Origin: Imbricaverruca yamaguchii
Lineage: Eukaryota; Arthropoda; Thecostraca; Neoverrucidae
NCBI GenBank assembly: GCA_034440575.1
Contig: JAOTOL010001621.1
Coordinates: 486,001-550,000 of the forward strand
DNA length: 64,000 bases
Reading direction: 5' to 3'
Shown: positions 27,121-38,470 of the stretch, in pieces
Numbering within the stretch: the stretch's first letter is position 1
Layout of the letters: the number at the start of each line of letters is the position of its first letter
Translations under genes and position numbers: made by a program
The notes under the pieces: generated by a model
What the model saw: the letters and a program-made list of their open reading frames with translations, nothing else
Told to the model about the DNA's origin: nothing
Database searches by the model: none

Positions 27121-28310
27121 TTGTCCTTGGGGGATTGTTGTTAAGGCGTACCAGACCACAAAGGTCATTTGCGCCGCCTTTAAAGCGAGTACGTTACATG
27201 TGTGGCTATAAAAGTGAGTGCTTACGATCAAGGTGCAGGCAAATGGGCATTTACGTTCAGAGAATTGCACGTTATAGTTTGCGTAATATTGTATGCGCTG
27301 TAGACGGGGCTGGGTTTGGGACATGTCCCTGATGTCTAAATGGTTTTTTTTTTTTTTACTCCTCCACAAAATAATTTGTAGTTTAGGTGGGGTGGGGATG
27401 TCTTGAGAGTGGTGAGAAGTTGATTTTTCCAGGGTGCCAGCTTTACCATACTCTTATCGAAGTGCACCGAGGGATCTTTATCGTGCGAACAAGGAGGTAA
27501 TTGTCCGCACCGCCTATCACGCCGGTTGCGTATTGGTTGTTAGTAGCGGGTTAGTCCAAACATGCCATGCAGGGTTGTCAGCTGGGTTAGTACGGTGTTT
27601 GGCAATTCGGCTCTTCTACGTTAGCTGTATTTCTGGGTAGTCGTTTTATGTTACGCTAATTTTATATTTATTTTTAATTTTATGTCTTCCTAAAGCAAGT
27701 CATCTACTTTCGACCCATGTATTTCTAATTGGGAACGAATCGGCTCGTGTACGTCCAACGCCAGGCGCGGATGGCTATTTGCATGTTTCCTACGAGTGTT
27801 TCGTGGTCATGCATTGCGAGTTGATGTGATTGTTGGTGGTATGGCGCCTACAGTGCTCCTGCTAGTTTTGTGGCACATAGATATTCAAATAGCAATTGAA
27901 GGAGTTCTAGGTGTTAGTCACCGATAAGCGATGGAAGCGATAAGGTGATACCCTCTCTTTGGCAGAACGCCTTAGATGGTTGTCTTTGAGAGCTAAAGCT
28001 ACTGCAGTCTAGCAGGATGTAGCCTATGTTTAACGTGGTGTTGCAGATGTCGCAGTGAGGTGTTGTGTATTGGCCACCGTCTAATTGAAGCTGTGTTAGT
28101 TTTGAGCAACAAGTTCTATGTCTAGTGAGGATGATATACTTTCATCGGTGAGATTGATTTTATGTGTTCCTTGTGCCTATCGTTAGTTTGAGTGCGTGGG
28201 TATGGTTGGATTTATGTTGTGTTCAGTTGTGTTGTGTCAATCTGTTCTGTTGATGTTGGCGAATATGAAGTTGTAGGATTGCTTTGCAATCGTCTACCAA
28301 ATATTCCAAA
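27121..28310 (-). pseudogene. LINE copy B: ORF2 C-terminus and 3' UTR
   Basis: On the minus strand the zinc-knuckle region reads HCDICNTTLN (28062-28033), matching copies A and C. Upstream of it (28310-28150) is the degenerate RNase H/connection region homologous to 25250-25400. The 3' UTR block, reading GGTCATTTGCGCCGCC on the plus strand, lies at 27160-27180. Flanking stretches share wording with copy C at 45330-45760 (for example GGGTTAGTACGGTGT, CTCTTCTACG and TGTATTTCTGGGTAG). Many stops; non-functional. Confidence 0.75.
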
Positions 28311-28523
28311 TGAAGTACATCATATACACCGGTTTGGGCCTATATTTTCTTTGTCTTTTTTATTTTGTTTTTGTTGGTTTGTTTTGTTCAGTTGAGTTTT
28401 TTGTCTTTTCTTCTGTTTTTTTTCTTCTTTATGCTTTTTTCTTTTTTTCTTTGTTTTTAATATACACATCATGGGTAGACTTAGGGAGAGATTGGGTCAA
28501 TGGATCTGTGACGATGTTGATTA

Positions 28524-29320
28524 ATGTCTAGAGGTTTTGGCGCGTGTGTATTTTTTGTTGTTGGTAGAGGTGGTGTTTGGTTTGTGGTTTGCTTTCGTTG
28601 TAGGTGCGTGGGTAGTGACTGTGGTTTCGGAGCTGTTGTCGTCTGAGTCTGTAAGTGTTTCGAATTGGAAGCGTAGGTTTTTGCGGACTGCGTATGGTGC
28701 TAGTAGTGGTTCGGATGGTCCTGATGGTCCTGTGACTGGTGATGTGTTGCGTGATCCTTGCTGTGGCACTGGGGATAGTTCCTGTGTTGAGTGGGTGGGT
28801 GAGTGGTATCGAGGTTTGTTTTGTTCTGTTGTTCCGGGTTGTGGCCTGATTATGATTGCTGGGTCTGTCGGAGTTTCTTTGGTTGGTAGTGAGGTCGTGT
28901 GTGATGTATGTGTCTGTGTCGAGTGTGTGGATGTGCTATGGTGTTGTATGGGCTGCGTCTGCTGCTGGTCGTTGACCCACGACCTCCCCCGCGGTAGGGA
29001 CCAGCCCTCTAGGTGGACGAGACGGAGAATCTCCTTCTCCCTCGCCCACCGAGGGCAGGCCCTGTCCCGGGAGGTGTGGTTTCCCGCCGCAACCGACGCA
29101 GCGTTGTGTACTGGAGGTGCATGTGCTTATGTCGTGTGGTGCTGCGCAGTTTACGCAGGTGGGTGTTGTGCCGTGGCACCCCCTCGAGTGTCCGTACCGC
29201 TGGCAGTACTGACAGCGTCGGGGGAGGGGTGCTCTTGGCGTGACCTTGTATCTAATGTAGCCGGCTTTAACGTGTGCGGGCGGTTGTCTGGTGTTGAAGG
29301 TCAGTGTGAGTGTGTGCGCG
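28524..29320 (-). pseudogene. LINE copy B: ORF1 (Gag-like) with CCHC zinc knuckles
   Basis: Minus-strand translation from about 29300 gives RCQYCQRYGHSRGCHG, then CVNCAAPHDISTC, then QRCVGCGG. After a frameshift come HTSRDRACPRWAREKEIL and LVHLEGWSL. Three consecutive CX2CX4HX4C-type knuckles followed by a CP.W..E..I motif are the signature of the nucleic-acid-binding ORF1 protein of I/Jockey-like LINEs. The frame 28769-28524 continues as a serine/threonine-rich tail. ORF2 should start next, but the sequence passes through an A-rich tract (T-rich on the plus strand, 28370-28460) straight to ORF2 C-terminal remnants, so most of ORF2 is deleted. Confidence 0.75.
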
Positions 29321-29330
29321 TTTATATATA

Positions 29331-29895
29331 ATGTGGACTATCTCAACGCTGATACATGCACTATCAATTCAAGAAACAGCACACTGCGTGGCCTGACCTC
29401 TGTCGATCACATGCTTCGTCAGGTGGCACTGGCATCCCATTCCCAACGCATTCAGAAGCGCATTCACGAATATCTCCGATTCGTCTAAAAATTCACACAG
29501 CGTTCGCGGCCATACCCGTGCATGCACCACGACACGATTTTTTCTACGTACGTCACGTGCCGTGACATGTAGGCACCACATGTTCCGGCGGGAGAGCACC
29601 GGAAACCCGCGGTCGCAAGTGGGCCGTACCGAGATGGCAGACGTGACTCCATCCTTGTGAGTCATGCTGCCAGTGCGTTGGCCGGCGCCCGTCCTGAGAA
29701 TTCCCTCCCACGTAGCTGCCTGCGGCTACTCGAGGGCGACTTAACTCGACTTGTGTTGCGAAAGAGCTGCAACTGTGGTATCAGCGCTGAAAAGAAAACT
29801 CACTGGAGCTTACACAGGAGCAAATGATAGTAGTATTTACAGCTACTCTTGAAAGTAAACTTCCAAGGCGAATACCCACGGAAAATTCCACCTAT
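29331..29895. other. Stretch without a recognisable gene
   Basis: May contain the 5' part of LINE copy B. Only short frames and no recognised motif. Confidence 0.35.
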
Positions 29896-29897
29896 GC

Positions 29898-31278
<1,381 letters not shown>

Positions 31279-31282
31279 TTAA
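31279..31282. repeat. TTAA target-site duplication, left of piggyBac
   Basis: TTAA immediately outside the CCC terminus. The partner is at 34741-34744. Confidence 0.93.
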
Positions 31283-31299
31283 CCCATTAGTGCCCACGC
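31283..31299 (+). repeat. piggyBac left terminal inverted repeat
   Basis: CCCATTAGTGCCCACGC. Matches the reverse complement of 34724-34740 at 14 of 17 positions. Confidence 0.9.
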
Positions 31300-31313
31300 G
31301 TACTTTAAAGGAC
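31290..31313 (+). repeat. piggyBac subterminal repeat 1
   Basis: TGCCCACGCGTACTTTAAAG overlaps the left terminal repeat. The same motif occurs inverted at 31661-31684 and direct at 34583-34606. Probable transposase-binding site, by analogy with the subterminal repeats of piggyBac. Confidence 0.8.
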
Positions 31314-31660
31314 ACCGAACCGGTTCCTCCTTTTACGCCTATATCTCTGTTTTGCAGGGAGGTAGACAATTCGTTTTTTGTGCATAGACAAATGATTCAT
31401 AGTACGTCCCAACAAGTGCAGTTGAGAAAGCCTAAAGTAATTTCAACTTTCGCTGCAGGCCACTAAATTGAAGACATTCAGTGAACATGGAAGGAGGCGC
31501 GGGTCGCAAGAATCTGGTCTACAAAAAGAGGAAAATATACTTACTAAGCCGCATTGTTTTCCTTCTAAAAATAACTTGAAAGATGTACCTCTGTATGTGA
31601 AAGAAGAAATTTCAAAAATATTTGCATTTTCTTGAGAAATATGAGAGTTGAATTCTGGAA

Positions 31661-31684
31661 GTACTTTAAAGTACGTGTGGGCAT
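31661..31684 (-). repeat. piggyBac subterminal repeat 2 (inverted)
   Basis: On the minus strand it reads TGCCCACACGTACTTTAAAG. It lies about 380 bp inside the left end. Confidence 0.8.
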
Positions 31685-32034
31685 TGCCCCTACTGACAGG
31701 TGTAAAAGATGAAATGTACAAAAGACTTGCGTGTTTGTATATAATTTTGATATTTATCGTTTCTGTTTGTTTTTGTGTTCCATTTGTCAAAAATTGTTCA
31801 TGTTACAGCTCTTTCATAATGTTACGATACGATACAATTTCATTGATCGGTCATCATAAGCGCCATCTGCAATCACTTTTTTGCATAATTTCATATAAAA
31901 TAGGGGAAACGGAAGTTCTTTATGCCAAAGGGAACACGAAATAATAAAAGAAATTCGTATACCAAAAAATGTACATATAACCATAAAAGTGAATAAAAAA
32001 GGTAATTGTAAAATGTAAAATAGTTATTAAAAAA

Positions 32035-32523
32035 ATGATTTTTTGCACGTCTGTTGGACTGACGGTGGAGCAAATTCTCTCAGTGTTAGAGGAAGAACCA
32101 TCCGCTCAACCCACCGACATCGTCATTCTGCCGCCTGATGATGACGCTGTCAGCGACGAGGACAGCGATGACGAGGATGGTGGACCAAAAGACCCCAATC
32201 ACGTGGGGATCCGGCTGATGAACCAGCAGGCGGAACTGGAGACACACCACGCCGTCAACTCCGACGACGAAATAGATGCCTGGCTGGAGGAGAAAGATCC
32301 TATGAGAAGGAGGAGGGTGGCACAGGACGATGCTGTCCTCGACGACACCCTGGCGATTCCTGGGCCATCCTCATCAAACCCCACGCGGCAGAACCCAAAA
32401 AGACGGGCTGTGGAACAGTCCATTTCACGAACCCCCGACACGCAGCGGAGGAAGCGGAAGATTCTGGGGAAGGGACATCACATGGTCTCCGCAGTACATG
32501 TCCAACACCACCTACCACCATAA
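32035..32523 (+). pseudogene. piggyBac transposase N-terminal region, separate frame
   Basis: An ATG at 32035 opens a 162-codon frame containing LTVEQILSVLEEE, an acidic SDEDSDDEDGG run and DDEIDAWLEEKDPMRRRR. An acidic, low-complexity N-terminus starting with a TVE.IL..LEE helix is typical of PGBD2/PGBD3-type piggyBac transposases. The main catalytic frame (32571-34151) is in a different phase. Both phases are open across about 32340-32520, so the switch point is not visible. Either a small indel breaks the gene or a short intron joins the two. The acidic character continues in the second phase (EEAEDSGEG), which makes a recent frameshift the simpler reading. Confidence 0.75.
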
Positions 32524-32570
32524 CAACAACAGAAGCAGAGCGCGGACGTCCTCGGAAACGGCCACTGGAA

Positions 32571-34151
32571 GTGAACAGCACGTCCAGCGAGGAGGAGCCC
32601 ATGGAGCCCAAGCAGAAGCTGGTCCGCGTCAGGAACGCGGACAGGTTCCAGTGCAAGGACAACAGTGGCAACGTGGGGAAATGCATCCCGGCTTTCCCAA
32701 GAGCTGACCTCTTCAGCGAGGACAACCTTCCTCTTGATGTCAGCGAGGTGAAGACTCCCTACGACTACATGAAGCTCTTCATCACGGACCAGCTGGTGGA
32801 CAAGATAGTCAAGGAGACCAAGAGGTACGCGGCCCAGCAGAACTGTGCCGCCTTCCAGACCAAAGTGGACAGAGACCTCATCAGAGCCAGCCACGCCATA
32901 ATGATGATGAGCGGCTACCTCACACCGGCCCAGAGGAGGATGTACTGGGAGAAGAAGGAGGACACTGGAAATCCTCTAGTGAGGAAGGCGATGCCAAGGA
33001 ACACCTTCGACGACGTCATGCGCTACAGCCACTTCACCAACAGCCACAAGCCAAAGGCGGACGACTGCTTCTGGAAGGTGAGACCCCTGTTTGATGCCAT
33101 GAACAGTGCAGCCGACAAATACGTCGAGAAGACCGAGTACGTCTCCGTGGACGAGTCGATGGTCAAGTATTTCGGTCCTCACCCGCTCAAGCAGTTCCTC
33201 AGGGGAAAACCGACTCGCTTTGGCTTCAAAGTGTGGGTCTTGGCGACCTCAGCTGGGGAACTAATCCTGTGTGAGCCATATGGTGGTTCCAAGACAAAAC
33301 TGTTCAACTACGGCCTCAGTCAAAGACCTGACGTCGTCTACGGCCTGGTGGAGGATGCCAAGTTGGTGGCTGGCACGAAGGTGGCGTGTGACAACCTCTT
33401 CACCAGCCTGGACCTGCTGGATAACATGTCGAAGAAGGGGGTAGGAGTGGTGGGGACGATGCGGCAGAACAGGCTCTGCAAACTGTCCCTCCTGTCCAAG
33501 CAGCAGGGCAAGAAGATGAGGAGGGGTCAGAAGGAGGAAGTTTACGTGGACGAGGACCAGGTCGTGGTGGCGTGGAAGGACTCTGCACCGGTGTACGTGG
33601 CCTCCAACTTCGCGGACGTCAACCCTATGGGAAAGTGCAACAGGTATTCATCGGTGGAGAAGAGGAAGGTGGAAGTGGACCAGCCCAACACCGTCAGGGT
33701 CTACAACACCCACATGGGCGGCGTGGACCTGCTGGACAACATGGTGATGTGCTACGCCATCACCACCCGCAATCGAAAGTGGTACTGGGCGCTGCACAAC
33801 TGGTTCCTGAACGTGTCTCTTGTCCAGGCCTGGCGTCTGTACCGCAAGGTGGCAGTGGTGATGGACGTCAAGAAGCAGGAGAAGATGCCTCTCCTGGACT
33901 TCATCCGGTCATGTGTGGAGATGACGGTGATGCTTCATGGGGAGACCAAGACCAGCCGTATCGACACTCTTCCTGTCCTCTCCACTAGCACCCTGGCCGA
34001 CGTCAGGAGGGACAACGTCAACCACCTGGTCATGAAGACGTCGGACAGGAAGAACGTCTGCAACCACTGCAAGAAGAGGACCCTGTACAGGTGCCGCAGG
34101 TGCAACGTGGGTCTCCATCCCGACTGTTTTGAGACCCACCACCGGTGTTGA
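32571..34151 (+). CDS. piggyBac transposase (PGBD3-like), catalytic and C-terminal domains
   Basis: DDD/RNase H-fold transposase that excises the element by hairpin intermediates and inserts it at TTAA. In a 526-residue frame, YVSVDESMVKYFG supplies the first catalytic aspartate (residue 194), VACDNLFTS the second (274) and HMGGVDLLDN the third (386, with D389). Other conserved blocks are YLTPAQRRMYW and NPLVRKAMPR near 116-143, and RFGFKVWVLAT and EPYGGS near 216-240. The C-terminus (497-526) is a complete cysteine-rich zinc domain, CNHC...CRRC...HPDC..HH.C, which in piggyBac binds the terminal repeats. 32571 is a GTG and the first ATG in frame is at 32601. The real start is probably upstream, in the other phase (32035). 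No stop or frameshift interrupts the catalytic part. A domesticated PGBD gene is possible, but terminal repeats and TTAA copies argue for a transposon. Confidence 0.93.
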   Translation: MNSTSSEEEPMEPKQKLVRVRNADRFQCKDNSGNVGKCIPAFPRADLFSEDNLPLDVSEVKTPYDYMKLFITDQLVDKIVKETKRYAAQQNCAAFQTKVDRDLIRASHAIMMMSGYLTPAQRRMYWEKKEDTGNPLVRKAMPRNTFDDVMRYSHFTNSHKPKADDCFWKVRPLFDAMNSAADKYVEKTEYVSVDESMVKYFGPHPLKQFLRGKPTRFGFKVWVLATSAGELILCEPYGGSKTKLFNYGLSQRPDVVYGLVEDAKLVAGTKVACDNLFTSLDLLDNMSKKGVGVVGTMRQNRLCKLSLLSKQQGKKMRRGQKEEVYVDEDQVVVAWKDSAPVYVASNFADVNPMGKCNRYSSVEKRKVEVDQPNTVRVYNTHMGGVDLLDNMVMCYAITTRNRKWYWALHNWFLNVSLVQAWRLYRKVAVVMDVKKQEKMPLLDFIRSCVEMTVMLHGETKTSRIDTLPVLSTSTLADVRRDNVNHLVMKTSDRKNVCNHCKKRTLYRCRRCNVGLHPDCFETHHRC

Positions 34152-34209
34152 CCACCAACTCACCAGTCTTCATTCCAGTTGCCACAGTCACTTGATTTTT
34201 GTTGTTGTA

Positions 34210-34215
34210 AATAAA
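34210..34215 (+). terminator. Poly(A) signal of piggyBac transposase
   Basis: AATAAA 59 bases after the transposase stop codon, followed by a T/GT-rich stretch (CTACTTTTTGTG). Confidence 0.75.
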
Positions 34216-34582
34216 GTATCCTCTACTTTTTGTGATACTGTATCAAAAAGATGAAAAAACACTAAACTAAGGATGCTTGTGTTTCATTTCTAGTAACCTT
34301 TTACATGTTTCCATGCAATTGGGCAATTTGCAACGGAAAATATCTGAAGATCGATGGCATGTACAAGACAAATGATCGGAATAGTAAAAGTGTCGATGTT
34401 TACATTACCCTAGATTAGGTGTCTTCCTGGATATATGTAAACGAAGTTCAATGCACGTAAGTATTCAATTCAATGTAAGTACAGATTGCTTAAAATTGAC
34501 TTCAAAGGAGAATTTCTTCAGTTTTAAATCATTTTTCAACGTCTATTGCAATATTTCCCAATTTACACGCATCCATAGGGAC

Positions 34583-34606
34583 AGTGCCCACACGTACTTT
34601 AAAGGA
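34583..34606 (+). repeat. piggyBac subterminal repeat 3
   Basis: TGCCCACACGTACTTTAAAG, direct orientation, about 135 bp inside the right end. Confidence 0.8.
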
Positions 34607-34723
34607 CGCACCGATTTCACCCACTTCCGATAATAATTTTGAAAAGTTTCTTTTCGATTCGTCATCCTGACCCGATAGACACTATTTGTTCCATATTTCA
34701 TTAAAAAATCAAATGGAATCTAT

Positions 34724-34740
34724 GCTCGGGAACTAATGGG
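34724..34740 (-). repeat. piggyBac right terminal inverted repeat
   Basis: Reverse complement CCCATTAGTTCCCGAGC. Confidence 0.9.
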
Positions 34741-34744
34741 TTAA
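34741..34744. repeat. TTAA target-site duplication, right of piggyBac
   Basis: TTAA immediately after the terminal GGG. Confidence 0.93.
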
Positions 34745-35370
34745 ACAATCTACCCTCTCATTCTTAACCTAAGCCTACACAGAACAAATCCTCACTCCAC
34801 TAACCACCTGCGCCTAATGTATTACTCACAGTATTCCCTCGTCACGGGAGCGCAACAAAAAACAAACAGGACGCGATAAGGGCAGAGAGGAGAGGGAATA
34901 CTGTATATGCCAAACCACGTCCCACTCAAGTTACACGTTCGGCATACCACGTTCCTTTGTCTGAACAAACATCCGGATACTTAGCCAGCTGCGACTGCAA
35001 GAGCCAGGGTCAGGACCGAGACTGTGAGAAATTCACCCTCAATGAGCGTGCTGCGGCGCGTCCAAACGCTGCCATTGTTTGGAGCGTGAATGTTACAATC
35101 TCTGCACCCGGCTCAACCCAACTCACAAGGCACAACTCACAATAACTCTTCTCAGTCGGCAATAGTCAGGTGTTTTGCTGCTATTGCCAGCCCACAGTTG
35201 CACGGTCGGGAGTACTGCGATACTAATCAATCTACGCGAAACGTGACGCGCGACACCCAACACTGACCTATGCTGACGCAGTCATTCAAGTGCACGTGCA
35301 CCCTGGTGCAGCGACACCGCGTCCCAGTGCACGCTCGGAAACAGCTGAATCACATCTTGGCGAAGGTCCG
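34745..35370. other. Stretch without a recognisable gene
   Basis: AT-rich then balanced composition. Short frames, nothing identified. Confidence 0.4.
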
Positions 35371-35495
35371 GTGTGGCTGCACTGTATGTAACCCCGGCGT
35401 TGAGTGCAGCTGCACCGTATGCGACCCGGGCTTCGGTGGGGCTGCACCGTATGTGACCCAGGATTGAGTGCAGCTGCACCGTATCCGTGCCGGCC
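35371..35495. repeat. Degenerate tandem repeat with GCTGCACCGTATG core
   Basis: Four copies of a roughly 28-37 bp unit sharing GCTGCACCGTATG followed by TGACCC or CGACCC, varying in spacer length. Confidence 0.7.
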
Positions 35496-35571
35496 CGAGC
35501 GGCGCTATTGATCCGGGTCGGTACGGCTGCACCGGGCGGTGGGTGGTCAGCTGACGGCGTGGCCGCCACAG

Positions 35572-35730
35572 CAGTGTGACGGCAGAGCGGGCGGCAGCGG
35601 CGTGCCCCGCACCAGCGCACCTCAGCCGCAGGTGGACTGTGGACGTGCGCTTCACTGCGGCCGCAGCACCACCGGCACCACCACCGGCACCACCACCTGC
35701 ACCACCACCGGCCGACCTGCTCACACCAAG
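35572..35730 (+). CDS. Candidate exon, alanine/proline-rich
   Basis: Between an acceptor-like GGCCGCCACAG and a donor AAGGTAATG the frame starting at 35576 reads VTAERAAAACPAPAHLSRRW, then TVDVRFTAAAA, then a (PPAP)n run and DLLTP. The proline run comes from a 12-bp repeat (CACCACCGGCAC)n at about 35665-35712. No homologue recognised. GC-rich composition alone can keep such a frame open, so this is tentative. Confidence 0.25.
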
Positions 35731-36586
35731 GTAATGTCGCCGGCGCCGATCTGCCAGGTCATTACTGCAAGTGTGGGTGACATGCGTGGATATTCGGGGT
35801 GGGGGTCACTCTCTCCAATCGAAAGGCAATTGTTACCAGCCCATCACAAGCGCTACGGGTGTTTTCGCAGTGGGCGCAGGATATTCTAGTGTACGTGACG
35901 TCACGTATAATAATTGCTGTGTGTGCGTTGGCAGCGGATAAATTTTGTTATTTACAATCACGCAACCTTGTCGACAATGACTGCTCAGCGAGCAGCGAGG
36001 ATAAATTAAACACTGATAATTCCAGAAATATACAACAATTACATGCAAAATATACTGCCTATGCTCGCTTCTACTTTGACTGAACACAAATTCCCTCTCT
36101 GATCCCTAATTCAGCCCCCGATTTTCCATTCCAACGCCCAACCCCATTATGGGGCACTGAATTGCATATAATCCACCATAATCTGGGGGTAGAATTAAAA
36201 TAATACACCTTGTTTATTTATGCTACCAATCTTCATTGCTGTAGGTTTCATGGTGAAGTGGTAATTCATGACGTGCAGTACAATGTATGGACCCACTTGC
36301 GCCCTTTCAACAGGTCACTGCAGCTAGGTCTGTTAGTTGTCTTTTTGCTCACAGATAGCTCACAGATAGCTCACCAGTCATGATTAGCATGCATACAGAA
36401 ATGTCACTTTTCCCCCTTCGCTGGGGCTAAGTGCACTTGGCTAGCATCAGGACAGTAAACTTGGGTGTTACTTTAAGCCGACCCTGTGGCATTCGGTGTT
36501 TAATCGTTAAAGGCCAGCAACATTTAATAGCAGGTGAAAAATTCAACAAGGCTACCAAAGACATTGGTATTACTGACATGTACACA
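35731..36586. other. Stretch without a recognisable gene
   Basis: AT-rich, no motif. Ends at the target-site duplication of the following LINE. Confidence 0.5.
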
Positions 36587-36597
36587 TAGGACACATA
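36587..36597. repeat. Target-site duplication (left) of CR1-like LINE
   Basis: TAGGACACATA, identical to 37521-37531. Confidence 0.85.
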
Positions 36598-37520
36598 GGA
36601 CATTTGAAGGTCTTTAGGGCAATAACAGGTCAAGATGAGCATATCTCGCTGCAAAAAGACTTAGACGAACTTGTGAAGTGGTCCGAAGAATGGTAAATGA
36701 ATTTTAATTTTGATAAGTGCAAAATCATGCATATAGGTAAGCAGCATATGAAGACTCCGTACTTGATGGGTGGCCAAGTGCTATCAGTGACTCAACAGGA
36801 GAAGGATTTAGGTGTTATTCTAAACACAAAACTGGGGGCATCAGAACAGACCAAGGAAGCTAGGAAGAAGGTACTGAGAATGATCGGGGCAATAAATAGG
36901 AATATATCATACAGAAGTGAAGAAGTGATCAGGAAGCCTTACTGTGCATACGTCAGGCCACATTTGGAATACTGCATCCAAGCTTGGCCTCCTAGCTATG
37001 AAAAAGATTGTTGGCTTTTAGAGAGAGTACAAAAGAGGGCTACAAAAATGGTTAATGGCATAAGCAACCTGGCATATGAGGAAAGACTGAAGAAATTGAA
37101 TATGTTTTCACTTAGATATAGAAGGCTGAGAGTAGATCTCATCGAGGTCTTTAAATTTGTCCATGGTCTGGAGAGGGGATATCTTGGGGGAAATGTTTGA
37201 ATTGAACAGAAATGATGCAATTAGAGGTCATAAATTCAAAATTAAAGTTAACCACAGCAGAACAAGGTTAAGGCAAACTTTCTTCACCAACAGGGTAGTA
37301 GAACAATGGAACCAGCTGCCAGAAAACATTGTCAGTAGCAGCACATTGAACATCTTTAAAAGCAGCATAGACAATCATTATAAGAATAGAGGGCTTGCTT
37401 TTCAGTATTACAGGGAGGGCTGATTGACAGATTTGGTGGGCAACTGGTTCAGTGTACAGAGTGCAACCAGGAAGGGCCCTTGTGGCTTATAGTTGCACTA
37501 ATCTTTTATGTCTTTATGTC
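36598..37520 (+). pseudogene. 5'-truncated CR1-like LINE insertion (RT C-terminus and 3' UTR)
   Basis: A 923-bp insertion between 11-bp direct repeats. The translation starts inside the RT palm/thumb (LQKDLDELVKWSEEW, then a stop, then FDKCKIMHIG). It continues with QQEKDLGVILNTKLGASEQT, YVRPHLEYCIQAWPP, RVQKRATKMVNG, RRLRVDLIEVFKFVHG and, after a +1 shift near 37190, FELNRNDAIRGHKF, FFTNRVVEQWNQLPEN. These are the conserved C-terminal blocks of CR1/L2-type ORF2. The 3' end is a short TTTATGTC repeat instead of poly(A), as in CR1-like LINEs. 5' truncation and the short direct repeat are marks of target-primed reverse transcription. The copy is dead, with one stop and one frameshift. Confidence 0.93.
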
Positions 37521-37531
37521 TAGGACACATA
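37521..37531. repeat. Target-site duplication (right) of CR1-like LINE
   Basis: TAGGACACATA. Confidence 0.85.
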
Positions 37532-38235
37532 CCACTTTGTACATGCTCCACTGACATGCATTTGTATCGGACAGTGCATTTGGAGGGCAACAGACAGCGC
37601 TGCCTCCGTATGTCCTCCCGGTACCACCGGTACCCACTAGATGGTTGAGCGTGGGAAATGACTGGCTCTGCTGACCACCCAAGACCTGGGGACGAGGCGG
37701 AGGCCCCGGCGTACAGATTCAACCTTTGTGGTGTAGGTGAATATGAAATTTAAAAGCTCGGAAAAATGAAAGGGGAAATCCCAAGCTGCATAGAAAACCG
37801 GACCGTACAATAGCAAGGGCAACCGTTCGTTTTGTCAGCTTAAAACGGTCACGTACCCGCTTATTGTAGGATAACCTATATGTATGTGCAATGCAAGAAC
37901 AGGGAGGAATCTAAGTGCGACTTCAACTGAATTGTTCCACTCAAGAGTCCAGGGAATAAATACAAAAGAAACTCGAGGTGCGCAGTATGCTCACCCCCGA
38001 GTACCCAGCGACATTGCGGTTTGACCAGTGCCGAAGTAATTGGAAATGTAGCGACGTGCTGAGGAGTATATGGGATACGTAAATACAACATGTTCTACGG
38101 AATACTTGATGCCGTATGCCTGGCGAAGTGAATAGTGGTATGTTTGGTTGACATAATTGTATGCGAGTCGCGTGTGGTTCAGTCATAAGCGAACAGGGGC
38201 GGGGGGGGGGGGGGAAGGTCCCTTCGACACCGGTT
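37532..38235. other. Stretch without a recognisable gene
   Basis: No motif. A G-run (about 38198-38213) ends it. Confidence 0.4.
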
Positions 38236-38470
38236 TTGTTTTAATGAAGGTCATTTAGACAGGGCGGGCTTAATATTGTGAGTGTGTGAAGTGCTGTGGT
38301 TCCAGGATGTCTGGACAAATGTATACAGCGGGGAGTTGGCCACGTACAGTAAGCCGATGGGGTTACGGGAGCATTGGTGGCGGTTTGGAGGTCAATGGCC
38401 TGACGGGTGAGGTCATCGGCCCTCTTGTTGCCCAATATGACCATGAGGCCGGGAATCCATAGCATTTTGA
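38236..38470 (-). pseudogene. LINE RNase H C-terminal fragment
   Basis: Minus-strand translation LWIPGLMVILGNKRADDLTR matches the WVPGH.GI.GNE.AD.LAR signature of the RNase H domain in I-like LINEs. The histidine of PGH is replaced by L and the glutamate of GNE by K, so the domain is inactive. About 75 codons remain. It may belong to the same family as copies A-C but lacks their other landmarks. Confidence 0.75.

Larger units (their letters stand above)
31283..34740 (+). mobile_element. Complete piggyBac-family DNA transposon, 3458 bp
   Basis: Terminal inverted repeats: the left end starts CCCATTAGTGCCCACGC and the reverse complement of the right end starts CCCATTAGTTCCCGAGC (14 of 17 identical). 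TTAA is duplicated on both sides. The element encloses one long transposase frame on the plus strand, with its own poly(A) signal. All piggyBac hallmarks are present: TTAA target, CCC ends, DDD transposase, C-terminal cysteine-rich domain. Codon choice in the transposase is strongly GC-ending, unlike the AT-rich 0.75-kb 5' arm and 0.55-kb 3' arm. Confidence 0.95.

Noticed and set aside
28537..29331. 264-codon plus-strand frame
   Set aside because: Shadow of the minus-strand LINE ORF1 with its zinc knuckles.
33400..33988. Opposed and offset frames within the transposase
   Set aside because: Shadows of the GC-rich piggyBac transposase gene.
32571..34151. Domesticated host PGBD gene
   Set aside because: Terminal inverted repeats and TTAA duplications surround it, so it is a transposon copy. 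Domestication cannot be supported from this sequence.
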